DNA of 64,000 nucleotides from Bacillus pumilus (lineage in GTDB: Bacteria; Bacillota; Bacilli; Bacillales; Bacillaceae). Where the stretch lies: the NCBI RefSeq assembly GCF_003431975.1, contig NZ_CP027116.1:1984001-2048000 (forward strand). Direction: 5' to 3'. The position numbers were made by a program, and so were the translations under genes. Below the pieces are notes generated by a model that was given only the letters and a program-made list of their open reading frames with translations, ran no database searches and had not been told where the DNA came from. This document shows positions 45,351 to 53,952 of this stretch, piece by piece (position 1 is the first letter of the stretch; each line of letters begins with the position of its first letter).

Positions 45351-45941
45351 GTGTATGCTCAAGTCAATTTTGATAAACAATTTTATCAACATACAATTAT
45401 TAGCGATAATGTCCAAGTTCAAAGCAACCTATGGAAAAGGAACCTTCTAAGCGTAAGCACACATAAATCAAATGATATTAAGTATACTTTTCTTTTGATG
45501 AATCCTAGTGCTGCCGTATATGACAAATCTGACAGAACAGTAAATAAAGTAATAAAAGATGCATACAATGACGGTGCTGGTATAGTCGATGTTGTAAACA
45601 TCTTTCCCTTTTATGAAACAGATTCGAAAAAGCTTGGCAAAGTTATGTCTAAAATCAATGAAGCCCAACTAAATACAATTACAGAGGAAAACCTCAGAGT
45701 AATTAAAAGGTCAATCGAGTCAAGCGTGAAAAGCGGAGGCAAAGTTATTTGCGGATGGGGGAATCGTCCAACCAAACTAAATAAAAGCAACTTGCGAATA
45801 TATTGTAGCAACTTAGAGTTTATAAAAAGTATCCTTAGCAGTTATTCAGAAATACTACTTTGCTACAGAACTAATATTACTGGAATGCCTTCTCATCCAC
45901 TCTACAACTACAATGATTTTAGACGATACACACTCATATAA
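45351..45941 (+). CDS. DUF1643 family protein
   Basis: A 196-residue protein with the DUF1643 blocks LLMNPSAA, VDVVNIFPF, CGWGNRP and GMPSHPLYN. The family occurs in phages and near nucleotide-processing genes and its biochemistry is not established. GTG start behind GGGGG. It is transcribed opposite to the main gene run. Confidence 0.82.
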   Translation: MYAQVNFDKQFYQHTIISDNVQVQSNLWKRNLLSVSTHKSNDIKYTFLLMNPSAAVYDKSDRTVNKVIKDAYNDGAGIVDVVNIFPFYETDSKKLGKVMSKINEAQLNTITEENLRVIKRSIESSVKSGGKVICGWGNRPTKLNKSNLRIYCSNLEFIKSILSSYSEILLCYRTNITGMPSHPLYNYNDFRRYTLI

Positions 45942-45959
45942 GAGAGGTCTTCCTCTCTT
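45940..45959. terminator. Bidirectional terminator
   Basis: AAGAGAGG and CCTCTCTT form a perfect stem with a TCTT loop between the converging DUF1643 gene and the 79-residue gene. Confidence 0.75.
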
Positions 45960-46197
45960 AGTTTATTTCTGTAAGTTTCTCAATTCTCTCCGCAACATCA
46001 TCGCTACCTATTTTCTTCAACAAAGCGGTAGCATTTTTAATACCCTCTAATGCCCCATCCCCAATTGAATCAAACTCTCTAATCATGTTTTCCAATGCTT
46101 TCATCTTCATTTCTGGATCATCGTCAATTAGCTCGTATACTTTCATTTGCTTATCTATCTTATCTAATGAGGCATATAATGCATCGATTTTAATCAT
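45958..46197 (-). CDS. Small helical hypothetical protein
   Basis: A 79-residue, acidic, helix-rich protein from ATG at 46197 behind GGGGG. No recognised domain. Divergent from the 148-residue gene at 46,330. Confidence 0.6.
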   Translation of the reverse strand: MIKIDALYASLDKIDKQMKVYELIDDDPEMKMKALENMIREFDSIGDGALEGIKNATALLKKIGSDDVAERIEKLTEIN

Positions 46198-46281
46198 ATT
46201 TTCCCCCTTTCTTATAAAAGTCTTCTTTTATTGAGAATCCTTTGGTGCCGATGGTTATCATTACCTTTAATTCTGTTCATT

Positions 46282-46290
46282 TGTTATAAT
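46282..46290 (+). promoter_or_regulatory. Extended -10 promoter
   Basis: TGTTATAAT lies 40 bases before the TTG start at 46330, giving a short leader with AAGGTGG. Confidence 0.55.
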
Positions 46291-46329
46291 TTAATTATTG
46301 TTAAAATTCATAAAAAGGTGGTTAAACAG

Positions 46330-46776
46330 TTGCAAGTAATTAAAGCTAATCCTAATAAAACTACTGTCGAAGGTGTTATCTACGAAACAGGTTTTGAAAA
46401 GAAAAGTCAATTTAGATATCTCTATGAAGCAGAAAAAAAGATACTTCATATTTATGATGATTTATCACATAACCACACCAGTGCCGTCAACTCAGTTGGA
46501 GAAATCATTGCTGGGATTGATAAAATCATCACAAGCGAAGATAAGGGATTAAAAAAATTCACTCAAAATTTTGTTTCACTATTCTCTAAGAATGAGCCTT
46601 CAAAAATTATCTTTTACACTGAAACTAAAATGCTTGGTAGTTCAGGCACAAGTAGGTATGGTGAACCATTACGTATCCAAGCTTACGACCTTCAAATGAA
46701 AGATTACACAGGCTACACAAAAGAAGAGCTTAATGCTAACTTTGTGGATATTAATTCCGTTGTAGTGCCAAACTAA
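46330..46776 (+). CDS. Hypothetical phage protein
   Basis: A 148-residue protein. The TTG at 46330 lies eight bases after AAGGTGG. An upstream in-frame stretch looks like a membrane segment but overlaps the promoter, so it is not used. Beta-rich central part, no recognised domain. One of the few plus-strand genes here. Confidence 0.6.
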   Translation: MQVIKANPNKTTVEGVIYETGFEKKSQFRYLYEAEKKILHIYDDLSHNHTSAVNSVGEIIAGIDKIITSEDKGLKKFTQNFVSLFSKNEPSKIIFYTETKMLGSSGTSRYGEPLRIQAYDLQMKDYTGYTKEELNANFVDINSVVVPN

Positions 46777-46782
46777 TTAAAT

Positions 46783-46846
46783 CACTTGGCTGTGATACTC
46801 CATAGTATAAAATCATTAGAAATCACACCATGCAAACAGCCAAGTG
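46783..46846. terminator. Long inverted repeat between converging genes
   Basis: Arms CACTTGGCTGT and ACAGCCAAGTG are perfect over eleven bases, with a 42-base loop. It lies between the plus-strand gene ending at 46,776 and the dUTPase. The loop is long for a terminator, and the T-tract is weak. Confidence 0.5.
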
Positions 46847-46852
46847 TCATTC

Positions 46853-47281
46853 TTACTTAGTGCCCGTTGATCCATGTCCTCCACGATCATCGTTACCCAA
46901 ATGATCCACTTCGATTAATTCAACTTTAGGCATTTTCTCCATGATTCTAAATTGACAGATACGTTCTCCCTTTTTAATTTCTGTGTTTCGTAGGGCATAG
47001 GCTGGGAAGAACCAGAAATCATTGTCCCCTTTATATGATTCATCAATAACACCCATTGAATTTGTTTCAATGATTCCGAAGTTCTTAAATGTGCTTGAAC
47101 GTGGGACAACGTGTGCTTCATACCCTCCTGGCAGCTCCATTGCGACACCTAATGGAATAAGTCTAAATTCTTCCTTTTTCATTGCAACATCCTCTGCTGC
47201 ACGAAGATCAATCCAATCTCCTTTTTCAATTTTGCTGATTTTTGTTTGTGTTTCGTCTAGATATTTGATTTTAATTTGCAT
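46853..47281 (-). CDS. dut: dUTPase (trimeric)
   Basis: A 142-residue dUTPase hydrolysing dUTP to dUMP. All five motifs are seen: the Asp region near [36 protein letters not shown] and the C-terminal [12 protein letters not shown] that closes over the active site. The product feeds thymidylate synthase. AGGAG is 12 bases from the ATG (47281) and nine from an ATA directly before it, so the start is uncertain by one codon. Confidence 0.93.
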   Translation of the reverse strand: MQIKIKYLDETQTKISKIEKGDWIDLRAAEDVAMKKEEFRLIPLGVAMELPGGYEAHVVPRSSTFKNFGIIETNSMGVIDESYKGDNDFWFFPAYALRNTEIKKGERICQFRIMEKMPKVELIEVDHLGNDDRGGHGSTGTK

Positions 47282-47314
47282 TATGTAGCATTTCTCCTTA
47301 ATTATATTTGTTAT

Positions 47315-47674
47315 TTATTTTTTCTTCTTCTGATTTTTTTGTTTTTTCCACTCATCTCTGAATTCCTTATATTCTTTACTTACTTTAAACTTTACATAGA
47401 GTTCATCCAATGACGGATTTTCATCGTCCCCAAAATCATTTAAATCGAATTTCCTATCTTCACTAAGTGGGATCAGTTTTTCTTTGTTACCATCTTTTTG
47501 TTCCCAAACTAAGAAAGCATCGAGCTTAGATTGAGAAACTAAATAAAATAATCTCTCAAATGTAGTTTTTATGTCTATATCCAAACTATTCATTATCGTT
47601 TCACCATTAAACATGTTCTCTGCTAGGTAGTCTATATTCTCATTGATGAAATCATCGATTAGCCACTTATCCAT
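47315..47674 (-). CDS. Hypothetical phage protein with basic tail
   Basis: A 119-residue protein from ATG at 47674, which overlaps the stop of the upstream gene (ATGGATAA). It ends in a Lys-rich run (KKQKNQKKKK). An earlier in-frame ATG (47707) would overlap the zinc-ribbon gene by 41 bases and has no RBS. No recognised domain. Confidence 0.55.
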   Translation of the reverse strand: MDKWLIDDFINENIDYLAENMFNGETIMNSLDIDIKTTFERLFYLVSQSKLDAFLVWEQKDGNKEKLIPLSEDRKFDLNDFGDDENPSLDELYVKFKVSKEYKEFRDEWKKQKNQKKKK

Positions 47675-47861
47675 TACTGCATTCTTTTTCTTTTGTAATA
47701 TATCCATAGCAATTGCGACATTTGTATCTAATTTCGTCCCATGAATTAACTAAGTAGGTATCTTCATGGGGACATACAGCGTTTAATTGCTTTCTAATCT
47801 CATTTTTAACAGTTCCTAGATCGTTTATTTTTTTCTCAATGGCTGTTAGTTCATTTTTAAT
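47667..47861 (-). CDS. Small zinc-ribbon-like protein, start uncertain
   Basis: The frame is open for up to 64 codons. The C-terminal half has CPHEDTYLVN and KCRNCYGYI, resembling the gene at 43,422-43,616. No ATG, GTG or TTG is available upstream; the given limit is an ATT without a good RBS. It begins where the 47,846-48,193 gene ends, so reinitiation is possible. Confidence 0.5.
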   Translation of the reverse strand: MKNELTAIEKKINDLGTVKNEIRKQLNAVCPHEDTYLVNSWDEIRYKCRNCYGYITKEKECSNG

Positions 47862-48193
47862 TTTACATGAGTTTTAATTTGACCCACTTCTTGTAAGCTT
47901 CTCTGAAGGTTTTTAATAGCTTCTTGACCAATTTTGGTGAACATGTCGTGCCTAATGATTACATTTGAACCCAGCAAGTCTCTAACAGTCCATTTTGACG
48001 CTTCACCAATAGTGTTAAACCAAGTAATGTCGGAACAGTTCCACCTGTCCTTTAAAACCACTTTCTGCCCTCCAACTTCAATTGCCCCAACTGAAACGAT
48101 TTCAAGTAAGTGCTTATGTATTAAATGACCTCTGATAATATCGATTAAATCTGATTGTGTTGTTGTTAATTCACTTTGTCTAATTACGTTCAT
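47846..48193 (-). CDS. Hypothetical phage protein
   Basis: A 115-residue protein. The ATG at 48193 lies six bases after GGAGAG; six more codons upstream are in frame but lie in the RBS region. Contains QKVVLKDRWNCSDITWF and a basic C-terminus. No recognised domain. Confidence 0.6.
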   Translation of the reverse strand: MNVIRQSELTTTQSDLIDIIRGHLIHKHLLEIVSVGAIEVGGQKVVLKDRWNCSDITWFNTIGEASKWTVRDLLGSNVIIRHDMFTKIGQEAIKNLQRSLQEVGQIKTHVKLKMN

Positions 48194-48245
48194 TGTTAAC
48201 TCTCCTCTCACATTGCGATAAAATTACCATTTCATATAGATAAAT

Positions 48246-48983
48246 TCAGCTTTTCTTTTGTCTCCAGTTGGATTCTCTTATTAATTCAAATTTCCACCCA
48301 TCATAATCTGAACGATGTCCCATTAGACAATTCTTTATTGCTTTTCTATGTAATTTATATTTTTCTGCAAAAGGACGCAACCCCGCTACATAAAAGCTAT
48401 CTCCTTTGGGCGGTATAGCTATAAAATGCAGTTTTGCATTAGTTAAATCTCTATTCCTATTGTTTACTTCTCTACTTACAAAACAACAAGTCGAGAGGGA
48501 ATACACTTTTTGATTCTTTGGTACCCCTTTTTGTTTAATATCTTTATCTAAAAATATTTTTCTTTGTTCAAATGCGTCTTTCTCATAACCTTCAATTAAC
48601 TCTATATCTTCCAAGAAATATTCAAAGCAGTGCCACCTTTCACAAACTCTTACACCAGCAGCTCCATAGTCTGGATATCTCTCGCATTTTGTATCATAGC
48701 ATCGCTCTAGCATTCCATTCCATACAGTATAAGCAGCCTTATTAGAAACCATTTTAGTATTCCCTAAATAACCAACATTGAACACTGATTTCTCAAACCT
48801 GTCTTTTATAGTACCTCTTAAAATATGAACTTTTTCCGCTGTACTTCTATACCCCGTGGCTTTGAACTCTAGCAAATATCTGTTTGATTTGCCTGGTTTA
48901 GTCATGATTTTATCTATAATTGTGAAAGTTTGTCCCTTCTTATTGTTAAAAGTTCGACCAATAAAATCGTCAATTTTAGTCAA
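48246..48983 (-). CDS. HNH/AP2-type homing-endonuclease-like protein after nrdF
   Basis: A 245-residue protein with [20 protein letters not shown] and [18 protein letters not shown], the core of phage HNH/AP2 homing-type endonucleases. Its TTG start lies in the last codons of nrdF. SPbeta has an HNH gene (yosQ) at the matching place, in an intron-bearing nrd operon; here the nrd genes are uninterrupted, so it looks like a free-standing endonuclease. Confidence 0.78.
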   Translation of the reverse strand: MTKIDDFIGRTFNNKKGQTFTIIDKIMTKPGKSNRYLLEFKATGYRSTAEKVHILRGTIKDRFEKSVFNVGYLGNTKMVSNKAAYTVWNGMLERCYDTKCERYPDYGAAGVRVCERWHCFEYFLEDIELIEGYEKDAFEQRKIFLDKDIKQKGVPKNQKVYSLSTCCFVSREVNNRNRDLTNAKLHFIAIPPKGDSFYVAGLRPFAEKYKLHRKAIKNCLMGHRSDYDGWKFELIRESNWRQKKS

Positions 48984-49962
48984 ATAGAAAGTCCTCGTCT
49001 CTCAATTTTTCCACTTGTGCTTTTTTGTAGCCGTTCCCTTGCATTGAGAAGAAGTCATGTGACTTTGTTTTTGTATTAAGTCCGTTCAATACAATTGGGT
49101 TAATCTCTTCTTCTTCAAAGTAAGGGGCAAATCCAAGGTTCATTAACGCTTTATTGGCATTGTAACGAATGAACTTTTTCACATCATGCGATAAATTGAC
49201 TTGGTCATAAATATCTTCCGTATAATGAAGCTCATTTTCATAAAGCTCGTTCAAAAGGTCAATTGAGAAATCATATAGCTCTTTTTGCGTTTCAGGTGTT
49301 TGTTTGTTGTAAATTTCTTGCGCTAATAATCCAACGTACACACCGTGAATCGCTTCATCACGCAAAATCAAGTTAATGATTTCACCGCTTTGCATGAGCT
49401 TTCCTTGTCCATAGAAATAAAGCGGGTAGTAAAAACCACTGTAAAATAGGAAGCTTTCTAAATAGACAGAAGCAACCATTGCTTTAAAGAGGGAAATCGG
49501 ATCGTCCTTTTGAATCGAACGGTATAAACTGACAATCATATCTGCTTTCTTTTGCAGGAATTTATTCTTCTTGACCCATTCAAACACTTCACTGATCGTT
49601 TCAGTTGGTGCGAGTGTCATGAAGATATTGGAGTATGATTTCGCATGCACCGCATTTTCCATCATTGCCATAAAGTTGAGTACCGCTTTACGCTGATGGC
49701 CGTCCACATGTTCAGCAACAATCGGCATCCCTGTATTTCCTTGTTCTGTATCAAGTAAAGTCAGTCCAGCAAGCACCTTCATGTACGTATCTCGCTCTTT
49801 TTCACCAATTATTCTCCAAGGTAACAAGTCTCCTTGTAATGAGATTTCCTCAGGAAGCCAGAATTGCTTCACATTTTGGTTGTAAAACATCTGTGTGAAT
49901 TCATCCTCGTGTTTTGACCAATCTGCAGCTGTGTATGTAGAATTTTTGTTTAAATTTGTTAT
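48976..49962 (-). CDS. nrdF: Ribonucleotide reductase beta subunit NrdF, AUA start
   Basis: A 328-residue class Ib small subunit carrying the dimetal-tyrosyl cofactor, with [21 protein letters not shown] and [11 protein letters not shown]. Homology to Bacillus NrdF extends upstream of the first ATG (49890): the codons there read [13 protein letters not shown], a conserved NrdF N-terminus. The frame begins at ATA 49962, eight bases after GGAGG, with an in-frame TAA two codons earlier. No ATG, GTG or TTG is possible. Partner of NrdE upstream. Confidence 0.93.
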   Translation of the reverse strand: MTNLNKNSTYTAADWSKHEDEFTQMFYNQNVKQFWLPEEISLQGDLLPWRIIGEKERDTYMKVLAGLTLLDTEQGNTGMPIVAEHVDGHQRKAVLNFMAMMENAVHAKSYSNIFMTLAPTETISEVFEWVKKNKFLQKKADMIVSLYRSIQKDDPISLFKAMVASVYLESFLFYSGFYYPLYFYGQGKLMQSGEIINLILRDEAIHGVYVGLLAQEIYNKQTPETQKELYDFSIDLLNELYENELHYTEDIYDQVNLSHDVKKFIRYNANKALMNLGFAPYFEEEEINPIVLNGLNTKTKSHDFFSMQGNGYKKAQVEKLRDEDFLFD

Positions 49963-50033
49963 TTTTTATTCCTCCAAACGAAAAAATTTAAAAATTTACG
50001 TTTCAGTACTTGTAAAACACCTATGTTTGTTGT

Positions 50034-50077
50034 GCCTCTATATGAGGCGATATTGACGCCTCAAAAAAATATTGAGG
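50034..50077 (+). promoter_or_regulatory. Leader with mutually exclusive hairpins before a small ORF
   Basis: On the plus strand GCCTC (50034-50038) can pair with GAGGC (50044-50048). GAGGCG (50044-50049) can instead pair with CGCCTC (50057-50062). CCTCAA (50059-50064) can pair with TTGAGG (50072-50077), which contains the RBS of the 50-codon ORF. Only compatible sets can form together, which is the logic of a translational attenuator. Confidence 0.45.
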
Positions 50078-50086
50078 TGAGTAATA

Positions 50087-50239
50087 TTGAAAGAAAAAAT
50101 TATTGTTGCATTGGTTGAAAAATTATTTAACATAGGGTTAACTGCTCTTTCAAGCAGCAACCTTAATGAATTTATTTTTCAGATACTTATAGATTCTTTT
50201 ATTGGCTTCGGTTTTTGGTATCTAAAAAAAGAAAATTAA
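50087..50239 (+). CDS. 50-residue amphipathic peptide antisense between nrdE and nrdF
   Basis: TTG at 50087 lies nine bases after GAGG and opens 50 codons (MKEKIIVALVEKLFNIGLTA...), with hydrophobic stretches and a Lys-rich C-terminus. It runs opposite to nrdEF and its end overlaps the nrdE stop by four bases. A small membrane-active or regulatory peptide is possible; no homologue recognised. Confidence 0.5.
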   Translation: MKEKIIVALVEKLFNIGLTALSSSNLNEFIFQILIDSFIGFGFWYLKKEN

Positions 50240-52344
50240 ACAAGACAGCTTAGGCAACTATCCTGGCCAGTATCTTTTGTGCGTGCATAGTAAAGTGTCT
50301 TGATTCCTTTGTGATGTGCATATAGATCAATTCTATTCAAATCTCGTGTTGTCATAGTGTCTTTGAGGAACAATGTAAACGAGATGCCTTGATCAACATG
50401 GGTTTGAATAGTGGATATTAAGTCAATAACCTTGAACATATCCATGTCATATGCTTCTTTGTATAGGAACCAATTGTTCGGAGACAGTCCAGGCATAGGA
50501 TAATAAGTCTTACTGTTTCCGTAGGTTCTTTCCTCAATTCTTTCCATGATAGGCATTACGCCTGCGGTAGATGACTGTACATACGAAATGCTTCCAGTAG
50601 GTGCTACAGCTTGTCTGTAGCTGTGATAAAGTCCATATTTCTGTACAACACTCTTTAATTGTTTCCAATCTTCAATTGATGGGATATGCTGCTCCTTAAA
50701 CAGTTTCGCTACCTTATCAAACTTCGGTGAATAATCAATGCTTAAATACTTATCAAAATAGCTTCCTGATTTGTATGTAGATCCTTCATACATGTAATAC
50801 GTTTCACCAGTCTCTTTTGCAATTTCCATTGAACGCTTCAGAGAATAAAAATTGACCATCATAAAATATGTATTAGCAAAATCAATTGCTGCTTCTGATT
50901 CATAAGGGATACCGTTTTGAGCTAGATATCCATGTAAATTCATCTGACCTAAACCAATTGATTTCATTGTTTTATTAGCTTTATTAACTGCTGGAGCATT
51001 AACGATATTAGTTGCATCAGAAACCCTTGTAAGAGCGTCTACTGCGGTTCTAACTGTCTTCTCGATTGATTGGTTATTCATGACATTCAGGATGTTCATT
51101 GATCCTAAGTTGCATGAAATATCGAGTCCAATTTCATCATCTTGATCGTAGTCTGTATAAGTCGAAACTTCAGATGCCTGTAATACTTCAGAGCACAAAT
51201 TTGAAAATTTAACCATAGAGATATGATTATTAGCATGTTCGTTATTCACATTATCCTGGAACATAATATAGGGATAACCTGATTCATATCTAAGAATGGC
51301 CAGCTTCTCAAGAAGTTTACGAGCACTTCCTTTAGCTTTTCTTACATTTGGATTATTAACTAATTCATCATACATTTCATTGATGTTCATCTCGTCTAAG
51401 TGTTGTACATATTCCTTATAGACCGTATGAGGATAGAACATATAATAATCTTTGTCTTCTCTTGCAAGCTCAATGAATTTGTCTGGAACAACTACTCCAA
51501 TGGACAAGGTTTTAGCTCTCACATCTTCATCTGCTGATATTTTTTTCGTATCTAAGAAATCATTAATATCAGGATGAAATACTGTTAAATATGTTGCTCC
51601 GCTCCCATTACGTGCGCCCATCTGATCTGCATATCTAAAGGCATTATCAAGAAGTTTCATAACACCAACAACACCTTTTGTTACATTCTCAATACCTTTG
51701 ATATCCTCACCTTTAGCTCTAATTTTGCTCAAATTAAGTGCTACGCCACCGCCTAATTTAGATAGTTGCATTGAGATATCTACGGCTTTTGAGATATCAT
51801 TCAAACTATCCCCAACTTCAATTAAGAAGCAGCTAACCATTTCACCTCTTCGCTTTCGTCCAGCATTCATAAATGTAGGAGTTGCTGGTTGATACTCTTG
51901 CTTAATCATGGATTCAACATATCTTAGAGCTTTTTCAGTGTTTCCTTTAGCTAAAAATAACGCAACAATTGAGATTCGATCTTCATATCGTTCTAAGATT
52001 TTCATCTTATCGTTAGTCTTAAGTGCATAGTCATTGTAAAACTTAAATGCACTCATAAATGATGGGAATCTAAATTTAAAACTATAAGCAAACTCGAATA
52101 CCTTTTTGATATCACCGATACTATATAGGTTTAAAAATTCTTCTTCGTAATAATCATATTTACGTAAGTAGTTTAATTTTTCTTCCAGATCATGAAAGAA
52201 GAACATATTCTGATTCACGTAATCTACGAAATAACTATGTACAGCTTCCTTGTCCTTCTCAAATTGGAACTTTCCATCCTTCTGAATCATGATCTCGTTG
52301 TTCAATTGAATCCACTTAGGAATATTGTTTGTGCTGATTGTCAA
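50236..52344 (-). CDS. nrdE: Ribonucleotide reductase alpha subunit NrdE
   Basis: A 702-residue class Ib large subunit that reduces NDPs. Visible are the ATP/substrate loop PATPTFMNAG, FSNLCSEVLQ with a redox Cys and the catalytic region, ISCNLGSMN, and the C-terminal thiol pair CLSCLV that accepts electrons from NrdH/thioredoxin. No intein or intron interrupts it, unlike SPbeta copies. TTG start nine bases after GGAGG; it overlaps nrdI by 29 bases. Confidence 0.96.
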   Translation of the reverse strand: MTISTNNIPKWIQLNNEIMIQKDGKFQFEKDKEAVHSYFVDYVNQNMFFFHDLEEKLNYLRKYDYYEEEFLNLYSIGDIKKVFEFAYSFKFRFPSFMSAFKFYNDYALKTNDKMKILERYEDRISIVALFLAKGNTEKALRYVESMIKQEYQPATPTFMNAGRKRRGEMVSCFLIEVGDSLNDISKAVDISMQLSKLGGGVALNLSKIRAKGEDIKGIENVTKGVVGVMKLLDNAFRYADQMGARNGSGATYLTVFHPDINDFLDTKKISADEDVRAKTLSIGVVVPDKFIELAREDKDYYMFYPHTVYKEYVQHLDEMNINEMYDELVNNPNVRKAKGSARKLLEKLAILRYESGYPYIMFQDNVNNEHANNHISMVKFSNLCSEVLQASEVSTYTDYDQDDEIGLDISCNLGSMNILNVMNNQSIEKTVRTAVDALTRVSDATNIVNAPAVNKANKTMKSIGLGQMNLHGYLAQNGIPYESEAAIDFANTYFMMVNFYSLKRSMEIAKETGETYYMYEGSTYKSGSYFDKYLSIDYSPKFDKVAKLFKEQHIPSIEDWKQLKSVVQKYGLYHSYRQAVAPTGSISYVQSSTAGVMPIMERIEERTYGNSKTYYPMPGLSPNNWFLYKEAYDMDMFKVIDLISTIQTHVDQGISFTLFLKDTMTTRDLNRIDLYAHHKGIKTLYYARTKDTGQDSCLSCLV

Positions 52345-52702
52345 TAAATTTAACCTCCTGTAAAAACTTAGCTACATCAGAATCTGTCCCAGCTAATTCA
52401 AATTTGAGCAAGATTGGAACATTGTATTGTTTTGCTATCTTATCTGCAGCCAGTCCAAAATTATTTCCCCAAATTTTATTGCCACTAGAACAAATTCCTC
52501 TCAGCATTTCTTTGTTGTTATGTATGAATATCTGAGTTAACTTTGGCACCTCACCAAATCCGATTGTGTATGTAATATGTATGAATGGTTCAGTAATCAA
52601 CATGTCCTCAGTTATTTTCTTAACAATGTAATATTTGTTATTTGTAATTTTATGAACGAATCGTTGAACGTTTCCTGTCAAGCTCTCATAAGTAATTAAC
52701 AT
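52316..52702 (-). CDS. nrdI: NrdI flavodoxin
   Basis: A 128-residue flavodoxin-like activator of class Ib reductase, with YESLTGNVQRF (FMN phosphate loop), YTIGFGEVP and SSGNKIWGNNFG. It supplies oxidant for assembly of the manganese cofactor in NrdF. The ATG overlaps the stop of the upstream gene (TAATG) and lacks a strong RBS, so coupling is expected. Confidence 0.93.
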   Translation of the reverse strand: MLITYESLTGNVQRFVHKITNNKYYIVKKITEDMLITEPFIHITYTIGFGEVPKLTQIFIHNNKEMLRGICSSGNKIWGNNFGLAADKIAKQYNVPILLKFELAGTDSDVAKFLQEVKFIDNQHKQYS

Positions 52703-53061
52703 TATAAGTGGTTTTTACCTGTTACAAACTTTGCTATTGTAAATTCAGATTCTGATTCTAAATATTCACTCTCTTTAGAAATTCCAGAATTAATCTTTGC
52801 CATTTCTTCATATCCCTTGGCCATCTCTTCATAAAAACTTGTATCTTCAAGTTTCCCAACCTCAAAGTAATGTAATAAGTGATTTTTAGGTACAAGATTT
52901 TTTTCTCCAAATTCATTAACAGATAGCACATCACCAGGTTCTACGATGTAAGATGTTCCATCAGGATTATGAACAGTTGTCACTGTTTCAACTACTTCAA
53001 GGTCTACTAGATGTCTGGTATGTACATACGGTTTTTTTAATTTTCTTACAGCTGCTCCCAT
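52702..53061 (-). CDS. Hypothetical phage protein before nrdI
   Basis: A 119-residue protein with ATG behind GGGGGAA. It has a beta-rich core (DGTSYIVEPGDVLSVNEFG) and an acidic C-terminal helix. Coupled to nrdI by a one-base overlap. No recognised domain. Confidence 0.6.
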   Translation of the reverse strand: MGAAVRKLKKPYVHTRHLVDLEVVETVTTVHNPDGTSYIVEPGDVLSVNEFGEKNLVPKNHLLHYFEVGKLEDTSFYEEMAKGYEEMAKINSGISKESEYLESESEFTIAKFVTGKNHL

Positions 53062-53100
53062 TATATTTCCCCCAATTTTTATTTATATGAAACTGTGATT

Positions 53101-53412
53101 TTATAGTAAATCTCCATCAGTAAGCAATACCATTTCTTCATCGCTTGTGATATCTTTTAATACCTCTTTAAGTGGAACTAAATTTCTGTCTTCTCCAGGT
53201 GCTCTTCCATACCTCATAGCAGCGTAAATCTCTCCAACTTCAATCAGTTCTTTAGATAAATCTCCTTCATCATCTGCAGTATCCTTTTTATAAAGTTCCA
53301 TAGCCTTTCCCTTTGTATTTGCTTTAATTAACGAATAATAAGGATCATGTACCTCATAAAACTTCATTTTGCGTTTGAAAATTCGCTTAAAAAAGCTCAG
53401 TAATAATTTCAT
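53101..53412 (-). CDS. Small phage protein with basic N-terminus
   Basis: A 103-residue protein with a basic N-terminus (KLLLSFFKRIFKRKMKF). The second of two adjacent ATGs (53412) lies seven bases after GGAGG and is preferred. Acidic C-terminal part. No recognised domain. Confidence 0.6.
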   Translation of the reverse strand: MKLLLSFFKRIFKRKMKFYEVHDPYYSLIKANTKGKAMELYKKDTADDEGDLSKELIEVGEIYAAMRYGRAPGEDRNLVPLKEVLKDITSDEEMVLLTDGDLL

Positions 53413-53457
53413 CATATATCCTCCATTTTCTAATTTATATAAAATCAAATCAATATC

Positions 53458-53485
53458 TTGTATTCTCTCAATAAATCCGTATACT
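53458..53485 (+). promoter_or_regulatory. Plus-strand promoter of the Ser/Lys-rich peptide
   Basis: TTGTAT and TATACT are separated by 16 bases, about 50 bases before the small ORF at 53,534. Confidence 0.5.
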
Positions 53486-53533
53486 ATATTTAGTTATACA
53501 GAACACATTTTCCCTCGATAGGTGGTGATTCCC

Positions 53534-53677
53534 TTGGCAAAGTCTAGCAGCAGAAGAGTTTCATCTTCAAAACTTGCAACTAAAGCTTCTAAAGTACTTA
53601 ATTCTAAATCTTCAAGTAAGACAGCTAAGAGTTTAACTGGATCAGTTCTTTCTCAAGCAAAGGCTAAAAGAAAGTAA
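53534..53677 (+). CDS. 47-residue Ser/Lys-rich basic peptide
   Basis: TTG at 53534 behind GGTGGTGAT opens 47 codons beginning MAKSSSRRVSSSKLATKAS and rich in Ser, Lys, Ala and Thr, with no acidic residue that I can see. Composition resembles nucleic-acid-binding tails. It has its own promoter and opposes the neighbouring genes. A DNA-binding or packaging accessory role is conceivable but unproven. Confidence 0.6.
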   Translation: MAKSSSRRVSSSKLATKASKVLNSKSSSKTAKSLTGSVLSQAKAKRK

Positions 53678-53727
53678 CTGTATTGAGGTATGTTGGTTAG
53701 GAGATGGCTTAAGTCATCTTCAATCCT

Positions 53728-53952
53728 TCATATCTTCTTATTGATTTTTGTGAACCTGTCGATCTCTTTCCCATCAACAACAACTTTTCCAAAGAACCTC
53801 TCTTTAGGTCTTGCCCATAATACAGTGCCGTCCATATCATGGTAAACAACAAGCTCTTCTTCTGTTTCTGTATGAATGACTTCTCCAACGAGTTTATAGG
53901 TTCCGCCCTTATAATGTTTGAAGTCACACATGATATGCTCAAATATGTCTAT
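53728..53952 (-). CDS. DUF1653 family protein, possible AUA start
   Basis: The core HYKGGTYKLVG...EELVVYHD...LWARPKERF is the DUF1653 (SH3-like) pattern. The family-typical ATG is at 53931 but has only TTGAG as RBS. An in-frame ATA at 53952 lies six bases after GGGGGAG, with an in-frame TAA immediately upstream. Either start is possible; the longer form adds seven residues. Confidence 0.72.
   Translation of the reverse strand: MDIFEHIMCDFKHYKGGTYKLVGEVIHTETEEELVVYHDMDGTVLWARPKERFFGKVVVDGKEIDRFTKINKKI

Noticed and set aside
46231-46329. Membrane-like N-terminal extension of the gene at 46,330
   Set aside because: The stretch covers the extended -10 promoter; the TTG at 46,330 has a proper RBS.
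48976-52344. Intron or intein in nrdE or nrdF, as in SPbeta
   Set aside because: Both frames run without interruption through all conserved motifs; only the separate HNH-type gene is present.
53709-53942. A 77-codon minus-strand frame overlapping the DUF1653 gene
   Set aside because: It lies out of frame with a recognisable DUF1653 sequence and lacks an RBS, so it is a shadow frame.
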